Assembly (NCBI RefSeq): GCF_005938105.1
Contig: NZ_VCPE01000025.1
Location: 1 to 48,551 of the forward strand
DNA from: Brucella haematophila
Lineage (GTDB): Bacteria; Pseudomonadota; Alphaproteobacteria; Rhizobiales; Rhizobiaceae
DNA: 48,551 bases
Direction of reading: 5' to 3'
The translations under genes and the position numbers were made by a program. Of the stretch, positions 1 through 8,308 are shown piece after piece; position 1 is the first letter of the stretch, and each line of letters opens with the position of its first letter. The notes below the pieces were generated by a model, which was not told the DNA's origin, ran no database searches, and saw only the letters and a list, made by a program, of their open reading frames with translations.

Positions 1-1
1 C

Positions 2-46
2 GACAAGGCTTCCGACCATGCCGACCTTTTTAAGGGCTCTTACTAA
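2..46 (+). CDS. possible 3' end of an upstream gene (partial)
   Basis: The first 46 bases read in one frame as 14 residues ending in ...DLFKGSY followed by TAA, which has the look of a protein C terminus. The rest of the gene lies outside the window, so no function can be given. The other two frames also stay open for a short distance, so this is a weak call. Confidence 0.3.
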   Translation, partial: DKASDHADLFKGSY

Positions 47-56
47 CACATAACAA

Positions 57-126
57 AACCACTTCTAGTGGTTCAAGCGTAGCGTCCCAAACCTCCACCT
101 CTGGTGGAGGTCATGACTTTGCGTCA
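57..126 (+). promoter_or_regulatory. three consecutive stem-loops upstream of the porin gene
   Basis: Three inverted repeats follow each other: 57-63 with 67-73 (AACCACT/AGTGGTT), 91-99 with 103-111 (ACCTCCACC/GGTGGAGGT, loop TCT), and 113-117 with 122-126 (ATGAC/GTCAT). The first two are perfect, with three-base loops. No U-run follows, so they are not classic terminators. They could be the end of the preceding transcript or a structured leader of the outer-membrane gene that starts at 211. I infer regulation only from position. Confidence 0.5.
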
Positions 127-210
127 TTCCTTAAATATCTCCCGATTTTTATCAGGCATTAACCATAGGCGTTCATAATTGAGACTATTCTTATGAGCGG
201 GGATCTCATC

Positions 211-900
211 ATGTTTGCGAAGTGGCGTGCTCTCAACCTGTCGGCGGTTGCTCTGGCGGGTTTCAGTGTTGCATCCGTTGCCTCGGCGGCCGATCTCGAT
301 GCCGTTGGTTACGAACCTGTCGTCGAAGCGCAGCCTGTGGAAGTCGGCTCTGGCTGGTATCTGCGCGGCGATCTTGGTTATAACATTTCTTCGAAAACCG
401 GGCTTTCGGCCAGAGACCAGTTTGGAAACAGCGTTTCCGAGAGCTTCGATCTGGACAAGAATTTCGTGCCTTCGGTCGGTATAGGTTATCAGTTCACCGA
501 TTATCTGCGCGCCGACGTGACCGGCAGCTATTCCAAGCAGGATCTGGACGGCTTCCCGGCCGAAGCCCGCATCTGGGACATGATGGCCAATGCATATGTT
601 GACCTCGGCAATTTCTCCGGCTTCACGCCTTATCTCGGCGGTGGTCTAGGCTTTGCCAACGTGCGCTACAGCTTCGACACGGGCGCCGGCGACTTCAAGT
701 CCGACGATGATTATCGCTTTGCCTGGGCACTGATGGCAGGTGTCGGTATCGACGTTGCTTCCAACATCAAGCTCGATCTCGGCTACCGTTACGGTGTCAT
801 CAGCAGTGGCGATGTCGTCAGCGGCAACGGCATCACGATCAGCGACAAGGATATCAAGTCGCATCAGCTGCGCGCCGGTATTCGCTTCACGACCTGGTAA
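211..900 (+). CDS. outer-membrane beta-barrel protein (Omp25/31-like porin family)
   Basis: A protein of 229 residues predicted to sit in the outer membrane. It opens with a signal peptide (basic MFAKWRA, hydrophobic stretch, cleavage after ASA near residue 26). The rest has alternating polar and aromatic strands such as GWYLRGDLGYN and FTPYLGGGLGFANV, and the chain ends in LRAGIRFTTW; a terminal aromatic residue is the usual outer-membrane barrel signal. Eight strands would fit the length. I chose ATG 211 because GGGGAT lies seven bases upstream; ATG 193 would add six residues ahead of the signal peptide and has no clear ribosome site. The family is common in Brucella and other Rhizobiales (Omp25/Omp31 relatives), but this member is not one I can name. 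It is monocistronic, with a hairpin-rich leader and a terminator right after it. Confidence 0.85.
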   Translation: MFAKWRALNLSAVALAGFSVASVASAADLDAVGYEPVVEAQPVEVGSGWYLRGDLGYNISSKTGLSARDQFGNSVSESFDLDKNFVPSVGIGYQFTDYLRADVTGSYSKQDLDGFPAEARIWDMMANAYVDLGNFSGFTPYLGGGLGFANVRYSFDTGAGDFKSDDDYRFAWALMAGVGIDVASNIKLDLGYRYGVISSGDVVSGNGITISDKDIKSHQLRAGIRFTTW

Positions 901-928
901 TTTATGGTGTCAGAAGCTGACTGAAGAC

Positions 929-950
929 AGGGCCCCTCCGGGCCCTTTTT
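929..950 (+). terminator. Rho-independent terminator of the porin gene
   Basis: AGGGCCC (929-935) pairs with GGGCCCT (940-946) around a four-base loop and is followed by a run of T. Confidence 0.85.
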
Positions 951-1067
951 CCGTCCTTGCAAGACCGTTCTACCGTTGGCAGCCTCTTGCTTGATTTCAG
1001 GGCAAAATATTCCCGAAAAGCCATGTTGTGCAAAAATGCGCTTTCCGCTATTCCCATCAGTGGGCCA

Positions 1068-1105
1068 CGTCTCCCCACCGAGACGCGTGCTATCTGAGAG
1101 GATAG
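1068..1105 (+). promoter_or_regulatory. serC RNA motif (two-hairpin leader)
   Basis: Two perfect hairpins stand directly before serC: CGTCTC 1068-1073 with GAGACG 1080-1085, and CTATC 1090-1094 with GATAG 1101-1105. The second loop (TGAGAG) and the first base of its closing arm carry the likely Shine-Dalgarno sequence GAGAGG. Tandem hairpins upstream of serC in alphaproteobacteria are described as the serC RNA motif, a presumed cis-regulatory element. Here the structure would hide the ribosome site, which fits control of translation. The assignment is by position and shape; I have not aligned it to the family. Confidence 0.65.
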
Positions 1106-1112
1106 AAACAAC

Positions 1113-2288
1113 ATGACGACGATTGCGAAGCCGGTAGTTCGCCCGGCTAACCCTAATTTTTCATCCGGTCCCTGTGCAAAACGTCCCGGCTGGTCGCTTA
1201 ATGCGCTGGTCGATGCCGCTCTTGGCCGTTCGCATCGCGCGAAAATCGGCAAGACCAAGCTGAAGGACGCCATCGACCTTACCCGCGAAATCCTGCAGGT
1301 GCCTGCCGATTATCGTATCGGCATCGTTCCGGCATCCGATACCGGCGCTGTGGAAATGGCGCTGTGGTCCATGCTCGGCGCGCGTGGCGTCGATATGGTC
1401 GCGTGGGAAAGCTTCGGTGCGGGCTGGGTGACGGATGTGACCAAGCAGCTCAAGCTCGAAGATGTGCGCACTTTCACAGCGCCTTACGGCGAGATTGTCG
1501 ATTTTTCGCAGGTCGATTTCGACCGCGATGTCGTCTTCACCTGGAACGGCACCACGTCTGGCGCGCGCGTTCCGAACGGCGATTTCATCCCGGCTGATCG
1601 CAAGGGTCTGACCTTCTGCGATGCAACCTCTGCAGCTTTCGCGCAGCGTCTGGATTTCACGAAGCTCGATGTCGTCACCTTCTCCTGGCAGAAGGTTCTG
1701 GGCGGCGAGGGCGCACATGGCATGCTGATCCTCAGCCCGCGTGCGGTCGAGCGTCTGGAGAGCTACAAGCCGGCATGGCCGCTGCCCAAGATTTTCCGCA
1801 TGACTTCCGGCGGCAAGCTGATCGAAGGCATCTTCGTCGGTGAAACCATCAACACGCCATCCATGCTCTGCGTGGAAGACTATCTCGACGCGCTCAACTG
1901 GGCAAAGTCGATTGGTGGTCTTGACGGGCTTGTCGGACGTGCCGACAGCAACTTTGCCGTTCTGGATGCTTTCGTGGCCAAGACGCCATGGATCGCCAAT
2001 CTGGCCGCCAAGCCGGAAAATCGTTCCAACACCTCCGTGTGCCTCACCATCGTTGATCCCGAAGTGACGGCGCTTCCTGCCGAAGCTCAGGCAGCTTTTG
2101 CCAAGGGCATCGTCACGGCGCTGGAAAAGGAAGGCGTCGCCTATGACATCGGCGCTTATCGTGATGCGCCTTCGGGTCTGCGTATCTGGGCTGGCGCCAC
2201 GGTCGAAACCTCCGATCTGGAAGCACTGACCCATTGGCTCGACTGGGCTTTTGAAGCGCAGAAAGCTGCACTCAAGGCTGCTGCCTGA
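1113..2288 (+). CDS. serC: phosphoserine aminotransferase
   Basis: A 391-residue cytosolic PLP enzyme converting 3-phosphohydroxypyruvate and glutamate to phosphoserine and 2-oxoglutarate, the second step of serine synthesis. The pyridoxal lysine is K194 in [11 protein letters not shown], and [15 protein letters not shown] at the N terminus is the substrate-binding start typical of the alphaproteobacterial SerC subgroup, which is longer than the E. coli enzyme. The start is ATG 1113, eight bases after the second leader hairpin. serA follows 216 bases downstream on the same strand, so the two probably work as a pathway unit, although a hairpin at 2306-2335 and a palindromic repeat lie between them. 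Confidence 0.95.
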   Translation: MTTIAKPVVRPANPNFSSGPCAKRPGWSLNALVDAALGRSHRAKIGKTKLKDAIDLTREILQVPADYRIGIVPASDTGAVEMALWSMLGARGVDMVAWESFGAGWVTDVTKQLKLEDVRTFTAPYGEIVDFSQVDFDRDVVFTWNGTTSGARVPNGDFIPADRKGLTFCDATSAAFAQRLDFTKLDVVTFSWQKVLGGEGAHGMLILSPRAVERLESYKPAWPLPKIFRMTSGGKLIEGIFVGETINTPSMLCVEDYLDALNWAKSIGGLDGLVGRADSNFAVLDAFVAKTPWIANLAAKPENRSNTSVCLTIVDPEVTALPAEAQAAFAKGIVTALEKEGVAYDIGAYRDAPSGLRIWAGATVETSDLEALTHWLDWAFEAQKAALKAAA

Positions 2289-2305
2289 GGCGCGCTCTTG
2301 CTTAG

Positions 2306-2335
2306 GCCGTGGCTGGCCACCGGTTAGGCCACGGC
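2306..2335 (+). other. hairpin between serC and serA
   Basis: GCCGTGGC (2306-2313) and GCCACGGC (2328-2335) form an eight-base-pair stem. No U-run follows, so it may stabilise the serC mRNA end or reduce read-through rather than terminate outright. Confidence 0.45.
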
Positions 2336-2438
2336 TCGCATTCCCCAATATTTGCAGCATTTCGCATGAGCCAGAATGAGCCAAATGCGTTGCGCATCTG
2401 CAAGCTCATTGCTTGAAATGCTTGGTCAGGACATGTTC

Positions 2439-2485
2439 GAGCACATCCCGAAAAGTGTGAAACGGCTTTCGGACAAGATGTGCTC
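2439..2485. repeat. palindromic intergenic repeat (Bru-RS-like), copy 1
   Basis: GAGCACATC at 2439-2447 is the exact reverse complement of GATGTGCTC at 2477-2485, with CCGAAAAGTGTGAAACGG and a matching CTTTCGG inside. The same core recurs at 4620-4666. It lies just before the serA ribosome site, within the region that an over-long serA start would translate. Confidence 0.8.
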
Positions 2486-2504
2486 AAAACAAAAGGAGGC
2501 CCAA

Positions 2505-4106
2505 ATGGCACCTCGCGTTCTCGTATCCGATAAGCTTTCACCCACTGCCGTCCAGATTTTCAAGGATCGCGGTGTTGAAGTCGATTACTTGCCCGATCTC
2601 GGCAAGGATAAGGAAAAGCTTCTCGAAGTCATCGGTCAGTATGATGGTCTGGCAATTCGTTCGGCCACCAAGGTTACGGAAAAGCTGATCGCTGCTGCCA
2701 AAAATCTCAAGGTTGTCGGTCGCGCCGGTATTGGCGTGGACAATGTCGATATCCCGGCTGCATCGCGTCGCGGTATCATCGTGATGAACACGCCGTTCGG
2801 CAATTCGATCACCACTGCAGAACATGCCATTGCGCTGATGTTCGCCGTGGCGCGTCAGTTGCCGGAAGCAGACGCCTCCACCCGCGCAGGCAAGTGGGAA
2901 AAGAACCGCTTCATGGGTGTGGAAATCACCGGCAAGACGCTCGGCGTCGTCGGTTGCGGCAATATCGGTTCAATTGTCGCCACACGCGGCATTGGCCTCA
3001 AGATGCATGTGGTTGCTTTCGATCCGTTCCTGTCCGAAGCACGCGCTCAGGAACTGGGCGTGGAGAAAGTGGATCTGGACGAGCTGCTCGCCCGCGCCGA
3101 TTTCATCACGCTGCACACGCCGCTGACCGACAAGACCCGCAACCTCATCAATGCGGAAAGCCTTGACAGGACCAAGCCGGGCGTTCGTATCGTCAATTGT
3201 GCACGCGGCGGTTTGATCGTCGAAAAGGACCTCATCGCTGCGCTGAAATCGGGCCATGTGGCCGGTGCCGGTATCGACGTCTACGAAGTCGAGCCAGCGA
3301 CGGAAAACGAACTTTTCTCCCTGCCGAATGTCGTCTGCACGCCGCATCTGGGTGCATCGACCTCGGAAGCGCAGGAAAATGTTGCGCTTCAGGTGGCCGA
3401 ACAAATGTCGGACTATCTGGTCAAGGGCGCGGTTTCCAACGCCATCAACATGCCGTCGATCACGGCTGAAGAAGCGCCGCGTTTGCGCCCGTTTGTGAAG
3501 CTTGCGGAAGTTCTCGGCGCTTTTGTCGGTCAGGTGACCGACGAGCCGATCGAGGAAGTGGAAGTGCTGTTCGACGGCTCCACTTCCGGCATGAACACGC
3601 GCGCGCTTTTGAGTGCCGCTCTGGCCGGTCTCATTCGCCCGCAGGTTGCCGATGTCAACATGGTTTCGGCACCGATCATGGTGAAGGAACGCGGCATCAT
3701 CGTTTCGGAAGTGAAGCGCGACAAGTCCGGCATTTTTGACGGCTATATCAAGCTGACCGTCCGCACGACGCTGCGCGAGCGCTCGATTGCGGGAACCTGC
3801 TTCTCGGACGGCAAGCCGCGCTTCATCCAGATCAAGGGAATCAACCTCGATGCCGAGGTTGGTCCGCACATGCTCTATGTCACGAATAAGGACGTTCCGG
3901 GCATGATCGGCCTGCTCGGCACGATCTGCGGCAAGCACAATATCAACATCGCAAATTTCTCGCTTGGACGCGACCATCCCGGTGGTGACGCCATTGCCAT
4001 GCTCTATGTGGATGAACAGATTCCGCATGCAGCACTTGACGAACTGATAGCTCAGGAGGCAATCAAGGCGGCAACACCGCTTGAGTTCAACGTCGGAGAA
4101 GTTTGA
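2505..4106 (+). CDS. serA: D-3-phosphoglycerate dehydrogenase
   Basis: A 533-residue NAD-dependent enzyme that oxidises 3-phosphoglycerate, the committed step of serine synthesis. The Rossmann motif VVGCGNIGSI has its glycines at 150, 152 and 155. The catalytic residues of the D-2-hydroxyacid dehydrogenase family are R234 (NCARGG), E263 (EVEP) and H281 (TPHLG). After about residue 310 come the intervening ASB domain and a C-terminal ACT domain (MLYVTNKDVPGMIGLLG), making this the long form seen in many bacteria. ATG 2505 follows AAAGGAGG by seven bases. An open frame continues upstream to 2376, but it runs through a palindromic repeat and is not credible. A GNAT gene starts four bases after the stop, so they are probably cotranscribed. 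Confidence 0.95.
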   Translation: MAPRVLVSDKLSPTAVQIFKDRGVEVDYLPDLGKDKEKLLEVIGQYDGLAIRSATKVTEKLIAAAKNLKVVGRAGIGVDNVDIPAASRRGIIVMNTPFGNSITTAEHAIALMFAVARQLPEADASTRAGKWEKNRFMGVEITGKTLGVVGCGNIGSIVATRGIGLKMHVVAFDPFLSEARAQELGVEKVDLDELLARADFITLHTPLTDKTRNLINAESLDRTKPGVRIVNCARGGLIVEKDLIAALKSGHVAGAGIDVYEVEPATENELFSLPNVVCTPHLGASTSEAQENVALQVAEQMSDYLVKGAVSNAINMPSITAEEAPRLRPFVKLAEVLGAFVGQVTDEPIEEVEVLFDGSTSGMNTRALLSAALAGLIRPQVADVNMVSAPIMVKERGIIVSEVKRDKSGIFDGYIKLTVRTTLRERSIAGTCFSDGKPRFIQIKGINLDAEVGPHMLYVTNKDVPGMIGLLGTICGKHNINIANFSLGRDHPGGDAIAMLYVDEQIPHAALDELIAQEAIKAATPLEFNVGEV

Positions 4107-4110
4107 AAAC

Positions 4111-4620
4111 ATGACTGAAGAGATGGCACAGCCGGAATGGCGGCGCATGCACGAGCAGGATATCGAGCGCGTGACTGTGGTAGCCAATGTGGTCCATCTC
4201 GACTTTTTCGAGGATGAGGCGGTCTTCCGGGACCGCTTCAAGCTCTACCCGGCGGGTTGTTTCGTCTATGCCCGTGACAATGACATTCTGGGCTATGGCA
4301 TCAGCCATCCCTGGAAACTCGATACGGTTCCCGCGCTGAATTCCGTTCTCGGCGAATTGCCGGAAGATACCAGCACCTATTACATCCACGATATTGCGCT
4401 TTTGCCTGCTGCCCGCTCCGCAGGCGCTGCCACGCGCGTGCTTGAGCTGATGGCCGCCCAGGCCGAGACCGATGGCTTTTTCACCATGTCACTGGTGGCC
4501 GTGAATAATTCCGAAGGTTTTTGGGAAAAGAAGGGCTTCGTCTCCCGCGACCTGCCTGCACTGGAAGAAAAGCTGAAAAGCTATTCGGATGATGCCATCT
4601 ATATGGTTCGCGCGGGATAG
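4111..4620 (+). CDS. GNAT-family N-acetyltransferase
   Basis: A 169-residue cytosolic acetyltransferase of unknown substrate. The centre of the fold is seen in YYIHDIALLPAARSAGAATRVLELM, where the acetyl-CoA loop (R/Q-x-x-G-x-G/A) appears as ARSAGAA, a slightly degenerate form, followed by the late strand FTMSLVAVNNSEGFWEKKGF, the usual GNAT end. ATG 4111 is four bases after the serA stop with GGAGAAG upstream, so translation is probably coupled to serA. The stop codon TAG shares its last G with the first base of a palindromic repeat. A role in serine metabolism is only suggested by location. Confidence 0.75.
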   Translation: MTEEMAQPEWRRMHEQDIERVTVVANVVHLDFFEDEAVFRDRFKLYPAGCFVYARDNDILGYGISHPWKLDTVPALNSVLGELPEDTSTYYIHDIALLPAARSAGAATRVLELMAAQAETDGFFTMSLVAVNNSEGFWEKKGFVSRDLPALEEKLKSYSDDAIYMVRAG

Positions 4621-4666
4621 AGCACATCCCGAAAAGTGGGAACCGGTTTTCGGATTGGATGTGCGT
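4620..4666. repeat. palindromic intergenic repeat (Bru-RS-like), copy 2
   Basis: GCACATCC (4622-4629) mirrors GGATGTGC (4657-4664), with an inner stem CCGAAAA/TTTTCGG. The sequence is close to copy 1 at 2439-2485. It begins in the stop codon of the preceding GNAT gene. Confidence 0.8.
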
Positions 4667-4752
4667 GAGAAAAAACTCGCAGATATTCCGCTTCTGACGG
4701 TCTGCAAATGGCGTGATTTTTCGCTTCCGGTGCTCATGTCGTTCTCTTTTAC

Positions 4753-4795
4753 GCATAGTCTTATCCGAAAAGTCTGCAACTTTTCGGGACTATGC
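4753..4795. repeat. palindromic repeat with nested stem
   Basis: GCATAGTC (4753-4760) mirrors GACTATGC (4788-4795), enclosing CCGAAAAGT and ACTTTTCGG. It is related in its inner part to the GAGCACATC repeats and sits in the 426-base gap before purA. The rest of this gap (4667-4959) holds a second diffuse inverted pair around it (CCGGTGCTCATGT and ACATTCCGCTCCGG) and no believable gene. Confidence 0.7.
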
Positions 4796-4959
4796 ATGGA
4801 AGTACATTCCGCTCCGGTTCTCAAATCCCACCATTTTCGCCTCGTCATAAACGGAAGCTCAAGCGACCTAAGCGCCTCTTCCGTCCACCGTGTTCTCAAA
4901 AATCGTGATTTTTTTGCACGAAAGAGTCGCGTAAGCGGGATTCAGTCTGTATAGAGACG

Positions 4960-5004
4960 AGGGATCAGCACCCCGCGAACCTTTCGGGGAAGCTTGCGAT
5001 CCTT
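4960..5004 (+). promoter_or_regulatory. candidate structured leader of purA
   Basis: AGGGATC (4960-4966) can pair with GATCCTT (4998-5004, one G-U pair), enclosing a tight inner hairpin CCCCG (4971-4975) with CGGGG (4985-4989). It ends 42 bases before the purA start. I know of no named riboswitch with this shape in front of purA, so the function is open. Confidence 0.4.
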
Positions 5005-5046
5005 GGGCTATCAACGGCTGTAATGCCGACCGAGGAGTTTTCTTAA

Positions 5047-6336
5047 ATGGCAAATGTGGTTGTCGTCGGGTCGCAATGGGGCGACGAGGGCAAGGGTAAG
5101 ATCGTGGACTGGCTGTCCGAACGCGCCGATGTCATCGTGCGCTATCAGGGCGGTCATAATGCCGGTCATACGCTTGTTATCGATGGCGTCAGCTACAAGC
5201 TTTCGCTGCTGCCTTCCGGTCTGGTGCGCGGCAAGCTCAGCGTCATCGGCAATGGCGTCGTCGTTGATCCGCATCATTTCGTCTCTGAAGTCGCGAAGCT
5301 TCGCGCACAGGGCATCGAGATTTCTCCGGACGTTCTGCGCATTGCCGAAAATGCGCCGCTCATTCTGTCGATCCATCGTGACCTCGACGCCATGCGCGAA
5401 GGCTCCAATTCGGGCCTCAAGATTGGCACCACCAAGCGCGGCATCGGTCCTGCTTACGAAGACAAGGTCGGCCGTCGCGCCATCCGCGTCATCGATCTGG
5501 CCGAGCCGGAAACGCTGGAGCCCAAGGTTGAGCGCCTGCTGTCGCACCACAATCTGCTGCGTCGCGGCATGGGCCTCGAGGAAATCGCCGTTGAGACGAT
5601 CCTCAAGGAACTGACCTCGGTTGCCGATGAGATTCTGCCTTATATTGATCAGGTCTGGCGCGTCCTCGATGAACGCCGCAAGGCTGGCGCCCGCATCCTG
5701 TTCGAAGGTGCGCAGGGCGCACTGCTCGACAACGACCACGGCACCTATCCGTTCGTGACCTCGTCGAACACGGTTGCCGGTCAGGCTGCTGCCGGTTCGG
5801 GTCTCGGCCCGACAGCGATCGGCTATGTGCTGGGCATCACCAAAGCCTACACGACCCGCGTTGGCGAGGGTCCGTTCCCGACGGAACTCCATGATGAAAT
5901 CGGCGAATTCCTCGGCACCAAGGGCCATGAATTCGGCGTGGTGACGGGCCGCAAGCGCCGCTGCGGCTGGTTCGACGCCGTGATCGTGCGTCAGACGGTT
6001 CGTACCTCCGGCATTACCGGTATCGCACTGACCAAGCTTGATGTTCTCGATGGTCTGGACGAAATCAAGATCTGCGTTGCCTATGAACTCGATGGCAAGC
6101 GCATCGACTATCTGCCGTCCTCCATGGGCGCGCAGGCTCGCGTCAAGCCGATCTATGAAACGCTGCCGGGCTGGTCGGAAACGACCGCAGGTGCCCGTTC
6201 GTGGAACGATCTGCCAGCGCAGGCTGTCAAATATGTTCGCCATATCGAAGAACTGATCGGCGCTCCGGTGGCCATGCTGTCCACCAGCCCGGAACGCGAG
6301 GACACCATTCTCGTTACCGATCCGTTCCAGGATTGA
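5047..6336 (+). CDS. purA: adenylosuccinate synthetase
   Basis: A 429-residue cytosolic enzyme joining IMP and aspartate with GTP to make adenylosuccinate, the first committed step to AMP. The N terminus [19 protein letters not shown] is the GTP-binding signature of the family, and GGHNAGHT follows with the catalytic histidine. [23 protein letters not shown] and the C-terminal [11 protein letters not shown] are further family blocks. The length is normal. GAGGAG lies nine bases before the ATG. It is a single gene between a long repeat-rich leader and a strong terminator. Confidence 0.97.
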   Translation: MANVVVVGSQWGDEGKGKIVDWLSERADVIVRYQGGHNAGHTLVIDGVSYKLSLLPSGLVRGKLSVIGNGVVVDPHHFVSEVAKLRAQGIEISPDVLRIAENAPLILSIHRDLDAMREGSNSGLKIGTTKRGIGPAYEDKVGRRAIRVIDLAEPETLEPKVERLLSHHNLLRRGMGLEEIAVETILKELTSVADEILPYIDQVWRVLDERRKAGARILFEGAQGALLDNDHGTYPFVTSSNTVAGQAAAGSGLGPTAIGYVLGITKAYTTRVGEGPFPTELHDEIGEFLGTKGHEFGVVTGRKRRCGWFDAVIVRQTVRTSGITGIALTKLDVLDGLDEIKICVAYELDGKRIDYLPSSMGAQARVKPIYETLPGWSETTAGARSWNDLPAQAVKYVRHIEELIGAPVAMLSTSPEREDTILVTDPFQD

Positions 6337-6361
6337 TCTTTTCAAGGTCGCGCTATTGATC

Positions 6362-6406
6362 AACCCGAAGCAGTTTTGCATAAACTGCTTCGGGTTTTCA
6401 GTTTTT
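6362..6406 (+). terminator. Rho-independent terminator of purA
   Basis: A perfect 15-base-pair stem (6362-6376 with 6382-6396, loop TGCAT) is followed by T-rich sequence to 6406. The rest of the gap to 6616 shows no gene; it should hold the promoter of the next one. Confidence 0.9.
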
Positions 6407-6616
6407 AAGCGTTGCAGCGGTGTCCGGTGGTTCAGATTGGCCAGAAAATGCTCGAAGCTTTGTCAAATCTGCCGCTATTTCGCCTCATCGTTTTGAAAAG
6501 CTTCGCTTAATTACTGCCAGACACTTTGCTTTCCCTTGATTATTGTGATTATTGGGACATTTAATTGCATCCAGTGCTTGTGGTATCTGAACGGGCAATA
6601 AACCGGGTAAGACGGA

Positions 6617-8071
6617 ATGGCGGATTTTGTAGCTGTACTGAAAAAGACGATCGATGCGCAGGCGGACAAATCGCCTGAATTGCGCCAGCGCGTTTACGCG
6701 AAGGCGCGCGCGACGATCGAGCAGAAGCTTGTGACGGCAAATGCCTCGCAGGCTGTGGCGGTACGCCAGCGCAATATTCTTGAAGATGCGATTGCAGAAG
6801 TCGAAGCCTTTTACGCGCCCGCCGCTGCTGCTGCCCCGGATCCGGTCAATGATGCGCTTGAGGATTTCCTGCAGGAAGCGAATCAGGGTGTAAGCGCGTC
6901 GCGTGCTCACCATGAAGACGATGACGCCAGCGCATTTTCCGCTACGCCAGCGGCAGAGCGCCAAACGCGCGCGTCCGAACATGATGAAGATGCGTCGTTC
7001 AGCGCGGAACGCAGCGGCGACTGGAAGATCGACCGCGCCAAGGAAAAGGCGCAAGCACGCCGCAGTGAGTATATCGAGCGCAGTGCCGTCAAGGAAAAGC
7101 GCTCCTATAAGGGCCTGATTGCCGGTCTCATCGCCGTACTCGTTCTGGGCGGCGCAGGTTATGGCGTCTGGGCCAACAAGGACAAGATTCAGGAACTCGC
7201 ATCGAGCCTTGGCCGCAATGATGCGCCGTCGACCCCGACTGCGAGCGGCGGTGACAGCACTGCGACGCCACCTCCCACCGAGAGCCACGAAGCAGATAAA
7301 GAAACCACGCTGCCGGCTGAACATCAGACGCAGCAACCGGTTGGCGAGCAGAAGCTTACCCAGCGTTTGATGCCGGATGGCAGCGAGACGGACGAAGGTC
7401 CGGCTGGCGGCGCGGCAGGTCTCGGCGAAGGCAAGTCCACAGCAGCTTCGACATCCGCTGGTGCGCAGGCTGGCTCACAAGCTGGCACTCCGGCGACGCC
7501 GGGCGAACAGACGCCAGCTTCGCAGCAGGCTGTGGCTGTTGGCCAGCAGGCGCTGCTCTATGAAGAGCGCGGCAGCACGGAGTCCGGTTCCGTGGAAAAG
7601 GGCAACGTCGTCTGGTCGGTCATTCAGGAAAGCCCGGGTGACGGGCAGCCGGAAGAACCGGCGGTGCGCGGCATGGTGACGATGCCGACGAGCAATGTTC
7701 AGCTGAAAATGACCATCCGCAAGAATACGGATCAGTCTATTCCGGCCAGCCATCTGATCGAGATGGTGTTCACTGTTCCGGATGGTTTTTCCGGCGGCGC
7801 AATCGACAATGTCCAGCGCATCACCTTCAAGGATACGGAACAGGCGGCGGGCAACCCGCTGATCGCGGTTCCGTCCAAGATCGCGGATAATTTCTTTATC
7901 ATCTGGCTCAACGATGCCCGCACGGCGCAGGATACCAACCTGTCGCTGATGCGCCGTCTGCAATGGATCGACATTCCGGTATCCTATCGCAATGGTCGCC
8001 GCGCGCTGATCAGCCTTGAAAAGGGTGTGCCGGGCGAGAAAGCCTTCACCGATGTTCTGGGCGCAAACTAA
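6617..8071 (+). CDS. conserved one-pass membrane protein of unknown function
   Basis: A 484-residue protein I do not recognise by name. Residues 1-65 form a charged helical N-terminal domain (MADFVAVLKKTIDAQADK...). An acidic linker (about 90-135) and a basic segment follow, then one membrane helix at about 165-186 (GLIAGLIAVLVLGGAGYGVW). After it comes a low-complexity stretch rich in Thr, Ala, Gly and Gln (190-310) and a compact C-terminal domain from VVWSVIQESPG to the end. With the positive N-terminal side this suggests a cytoplasmic N terminus and a periplasmic C-terminal domain. Such an architecture is seen in envelope-associated proteins of Rhizobiales, but I can give no activity. It stands alone and has its own terminator. 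Confidence 0.75.
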   Translation: MADFVAVLKKTIDAQADKSPELRQRVYAKARATIEQKLVTANASQAVAVRQRNILEDAIAEVEAFYAPAAAAAPDPVNDALEDFLQEANQGVSASRAHHEDDDASAFSATPAAERQTRASEHDEDASFSAERSGDWKIDRAKEKAQARRSEYIERSAVKEKRSYKGLIAGLIAVLVLGGAGYGVWANKDKIQELASSLGRNDAPSTPTASGGDSTATPPPTESHEADKETTLPAEHQTQQPVGEQKLTQRLMPDGSETDEGPAGGAAGLGEGKSTAASTSAGAQAGSQAGTPATPGEQTPASQQAVAVGQQALLYEERGSTESGSVEKGNVVWSVIQESPGDGQPEEPAVRGMVTMPTSNVQLKMTIRKNTDQSIPASHLIEMVFTVPDGFSGGAIDNVQRITFKDTEQAAGNPLIAVPSKIADNFFIIWLNDARTAQDTNLSLMRRLQWIDIPVSYRNGRRALISLEKGVPGEKAFTDVLGAN

Positions 8072-8092
8072 AGCGCTGACAGCAGAATGAAG

Positions 8093-8117
8093 AAAGGCCG
8101 CGTTGAGCGGCCTTTTT
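8093..8117 (+). terminator. Rho-independent terminator
   Basis: AAAGGCCGC (8093-8101), loop GTTGA, GCGGCC and TTTTT (8107-8117). Confidence 0.9.
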
Positions 8118-8159
8118 GTTTGTAGATGAAACGCATCCCGAAGCTCTTGTGATGCGAGC

Positions 8160-8296
8160 TGGAGCATTTCCAGCAAAAGTGCGTAGCGCCTACGCGGGGA
8201 AATCAGTCCACTGGACTGATTTCTGATCCCGCTTCGATGCGTAAAAACAAATAGATAGAGCGGTTCCACGATTCCGTTTTAACCGGAACCGCTCTA
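8160..8296. repeat. composite palindromic repeat (Bru-RS-like), copy 3
   Basis: The block contains a perfect palindrome with 12-base arms, GAAATCAGTCCA (8199-8210) and TGGACTGATTTC (8212-8223), flanked by GCGTAGCGCCTACGCGG and ATCCCGCTTCGATGCG. A second inverted pair AGAGCGGTTCC (8257-8267) and GGAACCGCTCT (8285-8295) is joined on its right. The first part matches, in opposite orientation, the repeat at 10571-10672. It lies between convergent genes. Confidence 0.85.
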
Positions 8297-8308
8297 GAAA
8301 ATATCGGC

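Noticed and set aside
2376-2504. N-terminal extension of serA
   Set aside because: It translates a palindromic repeat; the strong AAAGGAGG site belongs to ATG 2505.
2970-4241. Long open frame on the minus strand opposite serA
   Set aside because: Shadow of serA codon structure; no ribosome site or protein-like motifs.
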